Shown: piece by piece, positions 34,579 through 43,256 of the stretch
Position numbering within the stretch: the stretch's first letter is position 1
Layout of the letters: each line of letters opens with the position of its first letter
Assembly: GCA_030625815.1 (NCBI GenBank)
Contig: DAOUQF010000001.1
Span: 62,001 to 126,000, forward strand
DNA from: Eubacteriales bacterium
GTDB lineage: Bacteria > Bacillota > Clostridia > Tissierellales > GPF-1
Length of the DNA: 64,000 nucleotides
Direction: 5' to 3'
Notes under the pieces: generated by a model
The model's database searches: none
Told to the model about the DNA's origin: nothing
What the model saw: the letters and a program-made list of their open reading frames with translations, nothing else
Translations under genes and position numbers: made by a program

Positions 34579-35994
34579 ATGAAACGTGGTATGAGAAAAG
34601 TTTTAGGTATCGTACTGACCATGTTGCTGATTCTGAATCTAGCGTCTGCGGCGAGCGCCTATGTGGCGCCATCATTCTTGGAAACGGTGTTAATTGCGGG
34701 TTCTTCTACCGATGAAATTAAATTGGTTACATTTGATTTGCCAGAAGAAGCTGACATTGTTTTTGCGTTTGACTTAACAGGAAGCATGAGTGGCGTCATC
34801 GATGCTGCGAAAGCAAATGCTGGCGCGTTGATGTCTGAATTGGATACATGGGGCGGCGTGCATGGCATTGATTTTGATTATGGCGTCATGTCGTATATGG
34901 ATTATGTAGGCTCTTATGCCTCATGTGGATATGAAGCGTTTTATGGATATCCAGGCGATTATCCATATAGCTTGGATCAGGGAGTAACTTCAAACAATGC
35001 ATTCGTTGATACTGCGATTGCCGGATTGGCTCTTGGCAGCGGTGGAGACGGTCCGCAGGATTATACTCGAATTTTTTATGAGAGTTATGCGGATTGTTGT
35101 GTAAATTGGCGAACGGGTGCGGAGAAAGTGCTCTTGAACTTTGGGGATAATGTACCGCATGATTGCGATTTGAACGAAGACGTTCCCGGCATGATGGGCA
35201 CTTGGTCTACCGGTGGCGACCCGGGTCGAGATGCGATTATGGGTACACCTGACGATCTTGATCTTCAAACTGTTTTAGCGGATATGGCTGATGAAGAGAT
35301 TAAGCTTTTGGAAAGTCACTCAACAACGTATGCAAGCGTGTACTGGGAGTACTGGACGGGGATTACAGGCGGTCATATGTTTGTTACCGAATCTGGTTCG
35401 TGGCTCGATCAAGTGGGCGATGCAATTAAAGAATCGCTTGCATATGTCGAAGATTTGCACTTTGAAGCCGAACCGGGGTTTGAAGCATGGCTGACATCTG
35501 AAATTGTAGATGGCTGGAAGTATGATGAAATTGAAGTGGAAATTACCTTTACTGTTCCTTGGGCAACCCCTGCAGGAGATTATCCATTTGTCATTACTGC
35601 AATGGATGGACAAGGGAATGAATACGGGGATCAGGAAGTTCTGATTCACGTAGTAAGAACACTAATTAACATTGACATCAAACCAGGCAGCTTCCCAAAT
35701 AGCATCAATTTGAAAAACAAAGGTGTTATTCCGGTAGGAATTTTGGGCAGTGCATGCTTTGATGTTACGACAATAGATTTTGAAACTGTTGTATTTGCGG
35801 GAGCAGCACCACAAGATAAAGCGCCTTCGTATGAAGATGTAAACGGAGATGGATTTACTGATCTTGTCTTGCACTTTGCTACGCAAGAGACTGATATTCA
35901 GCCGGGAGATACGGGTGCATGTCTGACGGGATGGACATATGAACTGATGGAATTCGAAGGATGCGACAGTGTTCGAACGATTCCTAAGGAATAA
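34579..35994 (+). CDS. Secreted von Willebrand A domain surface protein
   Basis: A 471-residue exported protein; ATG 34579 follows AAAGGAG. Signal peptide about residues 1-32 (VLGIVLTMLLILNLASAASA). A VWA domain starts at about 55 with the MIDAS motif VFAFDLTGSMSGV (D-x-T-x-S variant of DxSxS) and further metal-site residues in GGDGPQDYTRI. The C-terminal part (about 370-471) begins INIDIKPGSFPNSINLKNKGVI, a module common in secreted bacterial proteins, with the calcium-binding-like DVNGDGFTDL. No sortase motif or membrane anchor is visible. It likely serves adhesion or matrix and is controlled by c-di-GMP. Confidence 0.82.
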   Translation: MKRGMRKVLGIVLTMLLILNLASAASAYVAPSFLETVLIAGSSTDEIKLVTFDLPEEADIVFAFDLTGSMSGVIDAAKANAGALMSELDTWGGVHGIDFDYGVMSYMDYVGSYASCGYEAFYGYPGDYPYSLDQGVTSNNAFVDTAIAGLALGSGGDGPQDYTRIFYESYADCCVNWRTGAEKVLLNFGDNVPHDCDLNEDVPGMMGTWSTGGDPGRDAIMGTPDDLDLQTVLADMADEEIKLLESHSTTYASVYWEYWTGITGGHMFVTESGSWLDQVGDAIKESLAYVEDLHFEAEPGFEAWLTSEIVDGWKYDEIEVEITFTVPWATPAGDYPFVITAMDGQGNEYGDQEVLIHVVRTLINIDIKPGSFPNSINLKNKGVIPVGILGSACFDVTTIDFETVVFAGAAPQDKAPSYEDVNGDGFTDLVLHFATQETDIQPGDTGACLTGWTYELMEFEGCDSVRTIPKE

Positions 35995-36017
35995 GTATTA
36001 TTGCAAACTAGAAAATG

Positions 36018-36066
36018 AACACCTGATAACTGAAGGCGTGTCCTTTGGTTATCAGGTGTTTTTATA
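36018..36066 (+). terminator. Terminator after the VWA protein
   Basis: AACACCTGATAAC / GGTTATCAGGTGTT stem of 13 pairs followed by TTTTAT. Confidence 0.88.
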
Positions 36067-36303
36067 TCCGGAATACGGGTGTTGAATGGGCGGCGTACGT
36101 CAGAGCTTGGTTCTCTTTTATGTGAAAGTACGACGAAAACTATCCAACGGGATCAAGAAATTGTTATGGAAAACGATTTATTGTGGATGAATAGGGAAAA
36201 ATTGATGAGCTGCTAAATGCATATTGAAAAGCAAGTGCGAATGATATAAACTGTAAATATATTACATCGTTAAATTCACGGTACCGATTAATTGAATAGC
36301 GAT
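36067..36303 (+). other. Intergenic stretch with possible decayed coding and a weak promoter
   Basis: A frame around 36165-36260 reads protein-like but holds two stops, suggesting a decayed gene of unknown kind. TTGAAA (36224-36229) and TATAAA (36245-36250), 15 bases apart, could be the promoter of the operon that starts with the riboswitch leader. Confidence 0.35.
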
Positions 36304-36400
36304 AATTCCGAGTCTATCGTTCTACGGGAAACTATGAGCGGTAAACCTATGGGTAAACGAAGAAATTCAATTGCCTCCCGTGTTTGGAAAGGAAGAATAG
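36304..36400 (+). promoter_or_regulatory. Structured leader, probable Mo/W-cofactor (Moco/Wco) riboswitch, copy 1
   Basis: Core elements in order: TCCGAGT (36307-36313), ACGGGA (36324-36329) pairing with TCCCGT (36376-36381), GGTAAACC (36340-36347), GGGTAAAC (36351-36358), GCCTCCCGT (36373-36381), AAAGGA. The same order (TCCGAGT, GGGAA, GGGTTA, GCCTGCCGT, AAAGGA) is in the leader of the tungsten oxidoreductase operon at 57331. GGAAGAAT (36391-36398) can pair perfectly with ATTCTTTC of the terminator as an antiterminator; stem P1 would sequester its GGAA, so ligand should switch the operon off. Naming the class rests on the shared core plus the genes controlled. Confidence 0.55.
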
Positions 36401-36413
36401 TAAAGCTTTTTTT

Positions 36414-36447
36414 AGCATTCTTTCTTATGGAAAGAATGCTTTTTTTT
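36414..36447 (+). terminator. Terminator controlled by the copy 1 leader
   Basis: AGCATTCTTTC / GAAAGAATGCT perfect 11-bp stem, TTATG loop, then eight T. It lies 28 bases before the first gene. Confidence 0.9.
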
Positions 36448-36474
36448 GGATTGATTTACCGATGGAGGTGAGAA

Positions 36475-36993
36475 ATGAAAAGAATCAAGCAAATTTTATG
36501 GGCTGGTATCACTGTGATTATCATATTTTCCATACGAGGATGGGCGATTCACAATCAAGCCACGCCTCTTGCGAAACGGTTCGCCCCTGAGATGGAAAGC
36601 TTTGAAGCAAAATATGGAAAGGGCGAGAAAAACACAGGGGATGAGCATGTTTTGCTTCGTTATCGATTGGATCAGGACGAAGAGCGGTTTCTCACCGCCG
36701 GAGAGGGCTATGAGGATTGGATCTTATTGGATGTGGTGATTGCCGAGCAAGAAGTTATTGAGGTAGAGGTGGTTTACAGCAAAGAATCGGATGGCTATGG
36801 ATCCTATGTTGAGGAGGAGTGGTTCCTTTCACGCACCTTGCTTTCTACGGATCCAGCTCTTGAGTTGGTTAAGTATCGAAAAGAATTATCCAATGAAGTG
36901 GTAGCGATAACTGGGGCGACAATGACCAGTCAGGGTGTTGTTGATGCGATTAATGCATGCATTAAGGTGAAGGAGGAGACGGAAAATGAGTGA
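36475..36993 (+). CDS. Membrane-anchored FMN-binding domain protein
   Basis: A 172-residue protein with GGAGGTGAG ahead of ATG 36475. One N-terminal membrane helix (ILWAGITVIIIFSIRGWAI), then an extracellular domain ending VAITGATMTSQGVVDAINA. The TGATMTS segment matches the covalent flavinylation motif (D/S-G-A-T-x-T) of FMN_bind domains, where ApbE attaches FMN through the threonine. These domains carry electrons outside the membrane. First gene of the operon; the next start overlaps its end by 8 bases. Confidence 0.8.
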   Translation: MKRIKQILWAGITVIIIFSIRGWAIHNQATPLAKRFAPEMESFEAKYGKGEKNTGDEHVLLRYRLDQDEERFLTAGEGYEDWILLDVVIAEQEVIEVEVVYSKESDGYGSYVEEEWFLSRTLLSTDPALELVKYRKELSNEVVAITGATMTSQGVVDAINACIKVKEETENE

Positions 36994-38587
36994 AAAGTGG
37001 AAATCGGGGTTTAGTTTAGGTTTGGTTGTTTTGATGGGTTTAATGATATTTGGAGGCTGCGCTACGTCGGAGACAAGCGAAGCTCCGGAATCGCCTGCGG
37101 CAGTGGAGGCAGGCTATCATTACGAGGGAGATTTGGTGTTTACGGGTGAAGGCGTATCTTTTGCGATCGCCTATGATGACATCTATCAGCGAGAAGCGGT
37201 TACTCGCGAGGTGAAAAATATTTCTTCAAGTGGTGAAGAAAGTGTAAATCAGGTCAAGGGCATTGTATTGGGCGATTTGCTGCAAGAGCAAGGTTTGTCA
37301 CAAGGGGATTATTCGAGCATGCGGTTTACCGCGGCAGATGGATATGCCATTGATGTGCCTTATGAAATCTTGGTGGAGAAAGAGATTATTTTAGCCTATG
37401 AATTTGACGGTGAAGCATTGGGCGAGAAAAAAATGCCTTTGCGCGTTGCCATTGATGATGTTCGCTCCATGTATTATGTGTCGAACCTGGCATCTATAGA
37501 ATTTTTCTCTGAGACGGTTGAAGACGCAGTCGTTGAGGCGAATGACCGTAAAATTGTTTTTATTGAAACGGCCAGCCAAGGGATTCCTTCAGAAGTCTAT
37601 ACATATTATGAAAATGAAGATCAAGCCATTATGATGAAAGATCTTTTAGCGGCATATGTTGATGCGGAATTTACAAAGGTGGAATTTGTTGCATCGGACG
37701 GATTTGAAAAGACTGAAAGCGCGGATGTGGCGAATCAAGCCTACTTGAAAATCACGGGAGAAGAGGCGCCGTTATTTACGGGAATTGATCTGCCAAAGGG
37801 AATGAACATTAAGAGTGTGACCGTGATGGATGCGGCGAACGTGTCTTTTGTTTCTGCTGAGCAAGCGAAGCAATTATTGGGTGAATTTACGACCAATGAT
37901 TCTGTTGGCGTTTGTTTGGATCAGGTGGTGGAATTGACGGACCTTGAGGGCGAATATTTTGTGTTGGCCTCAAATGATGGATATGTAGTGGAAGTGTCAA
38001 AGAGCGCCTTGAAGGATGCGGTTGTTTATGTGAACAACGATAGAACGAACACGGTTAAATTCGATGTCAAATACCCAAAAAACACGAAGGTGAAAAACTT
38101 GCTTTCCATCACCATTGGGGATGGGGCAAATGCGATTGTCGTTGAGGCGGAGGAAGCTGAATCGGGAACTGATGCACAAGTTGCAGAGGCAGTTGTTCAG
38201 TCAGCTGAGTGGGAGATCGAATTTGATGGCTTGGCGGACGGATCCTTTACTCTCTCAAGCAGCAAAGCGGAACGAAAACTAGAGCGAGTTGCGCTTCATA
38301 CGGAGCGAACGAAAAATGATGAAAAGAAACCGGAGGATTGGGAAGGCTACCGCCTGCTGGATGTTTTGGATTTCTTGCATGTTGAGAGTTTCAACGAGCT
38401 TACGATCACTGCGGCTGACGGGTATGAGGTCGTGTTAACGGCAGATCAAGTTGATGAAGAAACCCTCTTGGCAATCGTTCGAAATGGGGAAGCGCTCAGT
38501 AAGCCGGACAATTTGGTTCAAATGGTGCAAAATACTGAGTTTTCAACAACATGGATAAAAGGGGTTGCTAAGATTACGGTGAAATAG
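36986..38587 (+). CDS. Lipoprotein with repeated molybdopterin-oxidoreductase-like domains
   Basis: A 533-residue lipoprotein: lipobox GLMIFGGC with Cys about residue 25, then a Ser/Pro/Glu linker. At least two, probably three or four, repeats follow the pattern L-(G/L)-D-L-L ... F-(T/V)-A-x-D-G-Y ... LA-(Y/I)... (about 85-185, 200-270, 300-375, 420-530): GIVLGDLLQEQG/FTAADGYAIDV, KDLLAAYVDAE/FVASDGFEK, YRLLDVLDFLH/ITAADGYEVVL. This resembles the sulfite-oxidase-type molybdopterin-binding fold, but I cannot find the conserved cofactor-ligand cysteine, so it may bind a pterin or other ligand without catalysis. The domain recurs in the two other extracellular proteins of the operon. Confidence 0.65.
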   Translation: MSEKWKSGFSLGLVVLMGLMIFGGCATSETSEAPESPAAVEAGYHYEGDLVFTGEGVSFAIAYDDIYQREAVTREVKNISSSGEESVNQVKGIVLGDLLQEQGLSQGDYSSMRFTAADGYAIDVPYEILVEKEIILAYEFDGEALGEKKMPLRVAIDDVRSMYYVSNLASIEFFSETVEDAVVEANDRKIVFIETASQGIPSEVYTYYENEDQAIMMKDLLAAYVDAEFTKVEFVASDGFEKTESADVANQAYLKITGEEAPLFTGIDLPKGMNIKSVTVMDAANVSFVSAEQAKQLLGEFTTNDSVGVCLDQVVELTDLEGEYFVLASNDGYVVEVSKSALKDAVVYVNNDRTNTVKFDVKYPKNTKVKNLLSITIGDGANAIVVEAEEAESGTDAQVAEAVVQSAEWEIEFDGLADGSFTLSSSKAERKLERVALHTERTKNDEKKPEDWEGYRLLDVLDFLHVESFNELTITAADGYEVVLTADQVDEETLLAIVRNGEALSKPDNLVQMVQNTEFSTTWIKGVAKITVK

Positions 38588-38602
38588 TCCGAAGGAGTTG
38601 AG

Positions 38603-39160
38603 ATGAAAGGATTGCGGGGGTTTAGTATTTATGAATTGGTCTTAATGGCTTTGATGGCATCCCTGGGGATTGCCACAAAGCCGATCGTTGTGCCGCTGGC
38701 TCATATGGTGACGGGGCCTCTCTTTATTCCGGGGGGCGCCTTTGCCGGCGGATTTTACATGCTTTGGCTTGTTCTGGCGGCAGGAATGATTGGCAAGCGA
38801 GGAGTACCAACGATAACGGCATTGATTCAAGCCTTGATGATTGTCGTTACAGGAGCCTTTGGGAGTCATGGATTGATAAGTATTCTTACGTATACATTGC
38901 CTGGTTTGATGATTGATTTGGTTTTTTTCACATTCCGTCGCAAATGGGAAACTCCCATTGATTTCTTTTTCGCTGGAATGGTGGCGAATGTAACGGGAAC
39001 CTACTTAACCAATTTGGTGTTCTTTCGTTTGCCTTGGATTCCCTTGTTGATGAGTTTGGCGAGTGCCTTGCTGTCTGGTGGAATCGGCGGTGTGATTGCA
39101 TATCAGATTTATTGCCGAATTCAAGCGACGGGGAGGAGAAAAAATGAAGAGAAAGAATGA
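38603..39160 (+). CDS. ECF transporter S component (substrate-binding subunit)
   Basis: A 185-residue membrane protein starting at ATG 38603 after GAAGGAG. Six hydrophobic segments, an N-terminal YELVLMALMASLGIATKP, and the loop GPLFIPGGAFAGGFYMLW look like the S components of energy-coupling factor importers. The paired ATPases and the EcfT-like protein are encoded 2 kb downstream in the same operon. The substrate is not readable; cofactor-related neighbours suggest a pterin or vitamin-like molecule. Confidence 0.75.
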   Translation: MKGLRGFSIYELVLMALMASLGIATKPIVVPLAHMVTGPLFIPGGAFAGGFYMLWLVLAAGMIGKRGVPTITALIQALMIVVTGAFGSHGLISILTYTLPGLMIDLVFFTFRRKWETPIDFFFAGMVANVTGTYLTNLVFFRLPWIPLLMSLASALLSGGIGGVIAYQIYCRIQATGRRKNEEKE

Positions 39161-40625
39161 GAAGCGTTTTGCGATTCTTTTCCTTGTGGTCGGAATACTA
39201 CTGGTTTTTTCAGGGTGTCAGCAGGCGGAGACGCTTGCTCCTTTAGAAATTAAAGGAGATGTGACGGAAACCATTGAAGTCCATGAGGTATGGCCGAGTT
39301 TGGAAAAAATAAAGGTTGAATGGAATAAAGAGAAGGTCGAAGCGGTTGAAGTGAAGGGTTTGGTAGAAGATTTCGCCTTGTATCGGCACTATGACTGGAT
39401 GCTTGTTGCGGAGGATGGATTTATGGTGCGGATTGGCGGCGAAAGTGTCGATGACACCTATCTTTCGTATTCCGAGGACAAACAGTGGTACTACATTTCG
39501 GAGAAACATCCGGTAAACAGTCGTGTGAAACGAATCAAGGAGATCATCCTTATTAAGGATGAATCGGAAGACCTGGTGTATGATACGGGGTTGACGCTGA
39601 TTATAGAGGGTGAGAATCATCATTTTTCCACGGGGGAACTGCTTGCAAGGGATCACAGGATTGTTATGCAGACCGATGGAGTTAGTCGCTCCGGGGACAT
39701 ATCGATTGAAGTGATGAAGCAAAAACGGGTCATTCCTCTGAGTGATTTGCTGGATTCCGTCGATCGGCAGGTGCTGCTGATGAGCCATTCCGGGGAGATA
39801 CGGTATGAGTCGGCTTTGGATGGATCGATCGAATTGGAAAATGGAGAGATTCATTATCGAGGATTGGATTCGAACACCTCTATGCGCAATCTCCTTGGGA
39901 TCATTGTCGATCCGCCAAAAGCATCAATTATGGATGCTTATCACGATGCGAAATACTATCTGGAACATCAGGTTCCCGTTTTGATGATTTTTCTTGATGG
40001 ATTTTCGTATGCGGAGTATCAAGACCTGGTGAAAATGCATCCGGATTATTATCTGGCGTCCCTACCGGAGTTTGCGATGGCGACATCCGTCTACAAACCG
40101 GTGACCAATGCGGGATTTGCCGCCATGATTACGGGACAATCGCCGGCGGTCAATGGGGTGCATGATCGTAGCGTGCGCGAGCTGGAGTGCGCAACAATTT
40201 TTGACGATGTGAGTGAACGCGGGGAAAAAAGTCTTTTGGTGGAAGGCGAACTGAAGATTTTAAATATCGCGGGTGAAACGCTATTGAATCTCGATCAGAA
40301 TCAGAATGGAACCAGTGATGATGAAATTTTTACAACGGCGATGGAGCGGTTGGATTCTCAGAAATATGCCTATACGATGGTGCATTTTCACAGCATAGAT
40401 GATGCGGGGCACATGAGCGGTCCTCAAGGCGAGCTTACCTGGGAGCGCATTGAAGCCGTTGACGGTTATGTTCGTGATTTGGTGGAAATGTGGGATGGAC
40501 AAGTGATAATTACTGCCGATCATGGGATGCATGCGGAGGAAGAGGGGGGAACCCACGGTGAATTTCGAGCTGAGGATCTGATTGTTCCCTATCTGGTGAT
40601 GCAAGGAGGCAAAGATGAAGAATAA
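39144..40625 (+). CDS. Surface lipoprotein with alkaline phosphatase/nucleotide pyrophosphatase domain
   Basis: A 493-residue lipoprotein; ATG 39144 follows GGGGAGG and overlaps the S-component gene. Lipobox LLVFSGC (Cys about 24). Residues about 30-270 are related to the extracellular repeats of the operon (YDWMLVAEDGFMVRI, VIPLSDLLDS). Residues about 285-493 are an alkaline phosphatase/phosphodiesterase domain: FLDGFSYAEY (metal Asp), the nucleophile region PVTNAGFAAMITGQSP, HSIDDAGHMSGP and TADHGMHAEEEGGTHGEF (metal His/Asp). Enzymes of this type cleave phosphomonoesters or pyrophosphates such as dinucleotide cofactors on the cell surface. Confidence 0.8.
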   Translation: MKRKNEKRFAILFLVVGILLVFSGCQQAETLAPLEIKGDVTETIEVHEVWPSLEKIKVEWNKEKVEAVEVKGLVEDFALYRHYDWMLVAEDGFMVRIGGESVDDTYLSYSEDKQWYYISEKHPVNSRVKRIKEIILIKDESEDLVYDTGLTLIIEGENHHFSTGELLARDHRIVMQTDGVSRSGDISIEVMKQKRVIPLSDLLDSVDRQVLLMSHSGEIRYESALDGSIELENGEIHYRGLDSNTSMRNLLGIIVDPPKASIMDAYHDAKYYLEHQVPVLMIFLDGFSYAEYQDLVKMHPDYYLASLPEFAMATSVYKPVTNAGFAAMITGQSPAVNGVHDRSVRELECATIFDDVSERGEKSLLVEGELKILNIAGETLLNLDQNQNGTSDDEIFTTAMERLDSQKYAYTMVHFHSIDDAGHMSGPQGELTWERIEAVDGYVRDLVEMWDGQVIITADHGMHAEEEGGTHGEFRAEDLIVPYLVMQGGKDEE

Positions 40626-41142
40626 ACAAAATCGATGGATTATCGGGATTATCATGGTATTGGCTGTGATTCTCGGCGTGACCGGATTCTTGAACCGCGG
40701 CGCCGCATCGGAAAAAGCGGCATTGAATGAAAATGCTGTTTTCAAGGTGTTTGTGAATGGGGAAGAAATCCTCAGCCGAAGTATGGGGGAGATCCAGGCG
40801 CTGGGCGAATCTGATTTTCATGCAAATCTAAAGACGAATGGAAAAGAGGCGGTTGAACACCAGTATACCGGTGTCTTGTTAAAAACCATCCTTGAAGATT
40901 CAGGAGTGGATTTGCAGAATGCGAAAGGGGTTGTGGTGTCCGCCGTTGATGGATACGCGGTTTCTGTCTCAATGGAGAAGATATTGGATGAGGACAATGT
41001 GTATCTTGCCTATAAACGGGATGGAGAGCCGATTGGCACTCGAGATGAAGGCGGGAAGGGACCCTATCAAATGATTATTCGAAAAGATGCCTTTAGCCAG
41101 CATTGGTGCAAATATGCCTTAACCGCAGATGTGCAGAAATAA
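40615..41142 (+). CDS. Membrane-anchored single molybdopterin-oxidoreductase-like domain
   Basis: A 175-residue protein starting at ATG 40615, overlapping the phosphatase gene by 11 bases. N-terminal membrane helix (IIGIIMVLAVILGVTGFL), then one domain of the same family as the lipoprotein repeats: YTGVLLKTILEDSGVDL, VSAVDGYAVSVSMEKIL, VYLAYKRDGEPIG, GPYQMIIRKDAFSQHWCKYA. The LAYxxDGEPIG and GPxxMI spacing is the clearest match to sulfite-oxidase-type domains in the operon. A single Cys near the C terminus (HWCKYA) is not at the canonical ligand position. Confidence 0.65.
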   Translation: MKNKQNRWIIGIIMVLAVILGVTGFLNRGAASEKAALNENAVFKVFVNGEEILSRSMGEIQALGESDFHANLKTNGKEAVEHQYTGVLLKTILEDSGVDLQNAKGVVVSAVDGYAVSVSMEKILDEDNVYLAYKRDGEPIGTRDEGGKGPYQMIIRKDAFSQHWCKYALTADVQK

Positions 41143-41828
41143 TGAAAGAGGCTATGGTTCAAATCCAAGGCTTGGATTTTTGTTATCAAAAGGAGAAACC
41201 ATTGTTTCGGGAGACCAGAGCGGAATTCTACGGCGGCCAGATTACCGGAATCGTCGGATTGAGCGGTTGTGGAAAATCGACATTGTTGCGGTTGATCAAC
41301 GGAAACTTGAGCATGGAAAAGTGGCCGGATGTTTCTGGACAGATTCTGATTGAGGGAAAAAATCGTGAGACTTGGAATCAGGATGAACTGATTCAAAAGA
41401 TGGGAACGGTTTATCAGGATCCGGACTGTCAAATTCTCTTTTCTCATGTTGAGGATGAATGGGTTTTTGGCATGGAGAATTATCAGTTAACAGCCGAAGT
41501 GATGGAAGAAAGAATGACGGCGGTATGCGATTTGCTGCAGATTCATCATCTGCGCTATCGGAATCCCAACCATTTATCGGGTGGAGAAAAGCAGTTGGTG
41601 ATCTTGGCGTCGATTTACTGTCTTGAAGCAGAAATTTTGATTCTGGATGAATGCATGGCGCAGGTGGATCCGGATGGGCGTCAATTGATCGGCGAAGCGC
41701 TGCAGAAATTACGGGATGCTGGAAAAACCCTGATTATGGTGGAACATGAAGAGAAAAATTTACAAATTGCGGATCGGATCTATCGGGTGATCAATCAAAA
41801 ACTGATCGAAGAGGTAATTTCGGGATAA
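41142..41828 (+). CDS. ECF transporter ATPase subunit 1
   Basis: A 228-residue ABC ATPase. Walker A GLSGCGKST, Q-loop YQDPDCQIL, signature LSGGEKQ, Walker B ILILDECMAQVDP (Cys replaces the usual Pro after the Glu) and switch His in VEHEEKN. The Q-helix with DPDCQ is typical of EcfA. The ATG shares one base with the previous stop (TAATG). Confidence 0.88.
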   Translation: MKEAMVQIQGLDFCYQKEKPLFRETRAEFYGGQITGIVGLSGCGKSTLLRLINGNLSMEKWPDVSGQILIEGKNRETWNQDELIQKMGTVYQDPDCQILFSHVEDEWVFGMENYQLTAEVMEERMTAVCDLLQIHHLRYRNPNHLSGGEKQLVILASIYCLEAEILILDECMAQVDPDGRQLIGEALQKLRDAGKTLIMVEHEEKNLQIADRIYRVINQKLIEEVISG

Positions 41829-41846
41829 GAAGAAGGGGTTGGAAGC

Positions 41847-42503
41847 ATGGCGTATTACGAAGCAAATAAGATCTCTTATGAAATTCGCGGACGGACCATT
41901 TTTAAAGAGATTAGTTTTCAATTGGAGCAAAAGGAATTTGTTTCTTTGGTGGGAGCCAATGGGATTGGGAAAACGACGCTAAGCAAACTCATGATTGGGA
42001 TTCAAAAACCAAGCGGAGGAGAAATTCGATTGGACGGGGTTCCGGTTTCGGAGTATGCCCTTTTTGAAGTGGGGCGGAAAGTTGGATATCTGTTTCAAAA
42101 CCCCAGCTGTCAAATCTTTTGCCCGACAATAATGGAAGAATTGCTTTTCTCCCTTCGGTTTCAAGGTGGGGAGACGCCTGAAGGACGGGATCGAGCAGTA
42201 GAAATGATGCGACGATTTTCCCTCTTAGATGCGCAAAACAGTCCGACCCATTGTTTGAGTCAAGGGGAGAAGCAGCGATTGGCGTTGGCAACGATTTTAA
42301 TGAATCAACCGGAATATTTGATGCTGGACGAGCCAACCACGGGACTTGATCAAGTTCGAAAGACCGAATTGGGACACTATCTGCAAGAAATTCACCAATC
42401 CGGGGTGGGGATCTTGATGATTAGCCATGATCAGGATTTTGTGAAGCAGATGAGCCAGCGAATCTTGCGACTGGATGATGGAGGTCTGTATGAAGAAGAT
42501 TGA
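41847..42503 (+). CDS. ECF transporter ATPase subunit 2
   Basis: A 218-residue ABC ATPase with Walker A GANGIGKTT, Q-loop FQNPSCQIF, signature LSQGEKQRL, Walker B LMLDEPTTGLDQ and switch His in ISHDQDF. It pairs with the preceding ATPase as EcfA/EcfA'. The end overlaps the EcfT gene by 14 bases. Confidence 0.9.
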   Translation: MAYYEANKISYEIRGRTIFKEISFQLEQKEFVSLVGANGIGKTTLSKLMIGIQKPSGGEIRLDGVPVSEYALFEVGRKVGYLFQNPSCQIFCPTIMEELLFSLRFQGGETPEGRDRAVEMMRRFSLLDAQNSPTHCLSQGEKQRLALATILMNQPEYLMLDEPTTGLDQVRKTELGHYLQEIHQSGVGILMISHDQDFVKQMSQRILRLDDGGLYEED

Positions 42504-43212
42504 ATTTGATCCTCGGACCAAGATCTTTGTGGTGTTCTTTCTTTCGACCTTGGCGGTCATGTTTTCTGATTGGATGAGCCTTTTCCGCTTATCGCTGATT
42601 GGGATTGGATTTGGATTGGTTTTTCGTGTCCCATTTCATTTGTTATTGCGGCGCTTTTCAAAGATTCTCCTTGTCTTTCTTGGATTGATCATTGTTCAAA
42701 GTATCTTTATTCATGAAGGCGAGGCGCTCATTGAGGTTTTTGGAATCCAGATTCTTACGGTCGTCGGATTGCAGCGAGGACTGGGATATGTTTTTCGAGT
42801 GGGAATTGTTCTATTGTCCGGGGCGATTTTATCAACTTCCAGCATGCGGGACTTATTGCAAGCGCTTCAGCAACTGAAAGTGCCCTATGTGATTGGATTG
42901 ATGGTGGCCATTGGGGTGAAATTTTTGCCGATCTTTGTGCAAGAAGTGCAGGATGCCTTCGTGGCCATGCAGTTGAGGGGAATTGATGTGAAGCATCTTC
43001 GGATGAAACGTCGCATTCAGGTGATTGCCTACTTGTTTATTCCCTTGATTCTATCGACATTGGACAAGGCGGAGCGATTGGCGGCAACCATTGAGAGCCG
43101 TGGTTTCCGGATTGGGGCAAAGCGCTCGCAGTATCGGAAACTTCAGCTGAAACGACAAGATGTGATCTGTATGATGATTGTACCGATGATCATGCTTTTA
43201 ACACAGAACTAA
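42490..43212 (+). CDS. ECF transporter transmembrane coupling protein EcfT
   Basis: A 240-residue protein; ATG 42490 follows TGGAGGT. Five to six membrane helices and the EcfT coupling motifs: the Ala-Arg-Gly-type AMQLRGIDVKHLRMKRR (about residues 155-171) and AATIESRGFRIG (about 193-204), which contact the two ATPases. Together with the S component and both ATPases this gives a complete group II-like dedicated ECF importer. Confidence 0.88.
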   Translation: MKKIEFDPRTKIFVVFFLSTLAVMFSDWMSLFRLSLIGIGFGLVFRVPFHLLLRRFSKILLVFLGLIIVQSIFIHEGEALIEVFGIQILTVVGLQRGLGYVFRVGIVLLSGAILSTSSMRDLLQALQQLKVPYVIGLMVAIGVKFLPIFVQEVQDAFVAMQLRGIDVKHLRMKRRIQVIAYLFIPLILSTLDKAERLAATIESRGFRIGAKRSQYRKLQLKRQDVICMMIVPMIMLLTQN

Positions 43213-43256
43213 GAATTTTAAACTAGGTCTAAATATAGCATACGAGGAGGAAACAG

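Noticed and set aside
36165-36260. Possible pseudogene before the riboswitch leader.
   Set aside because: Protein-like but with two stops in under 100 bases and no recognisable family; noted only as an intergenic stretch.
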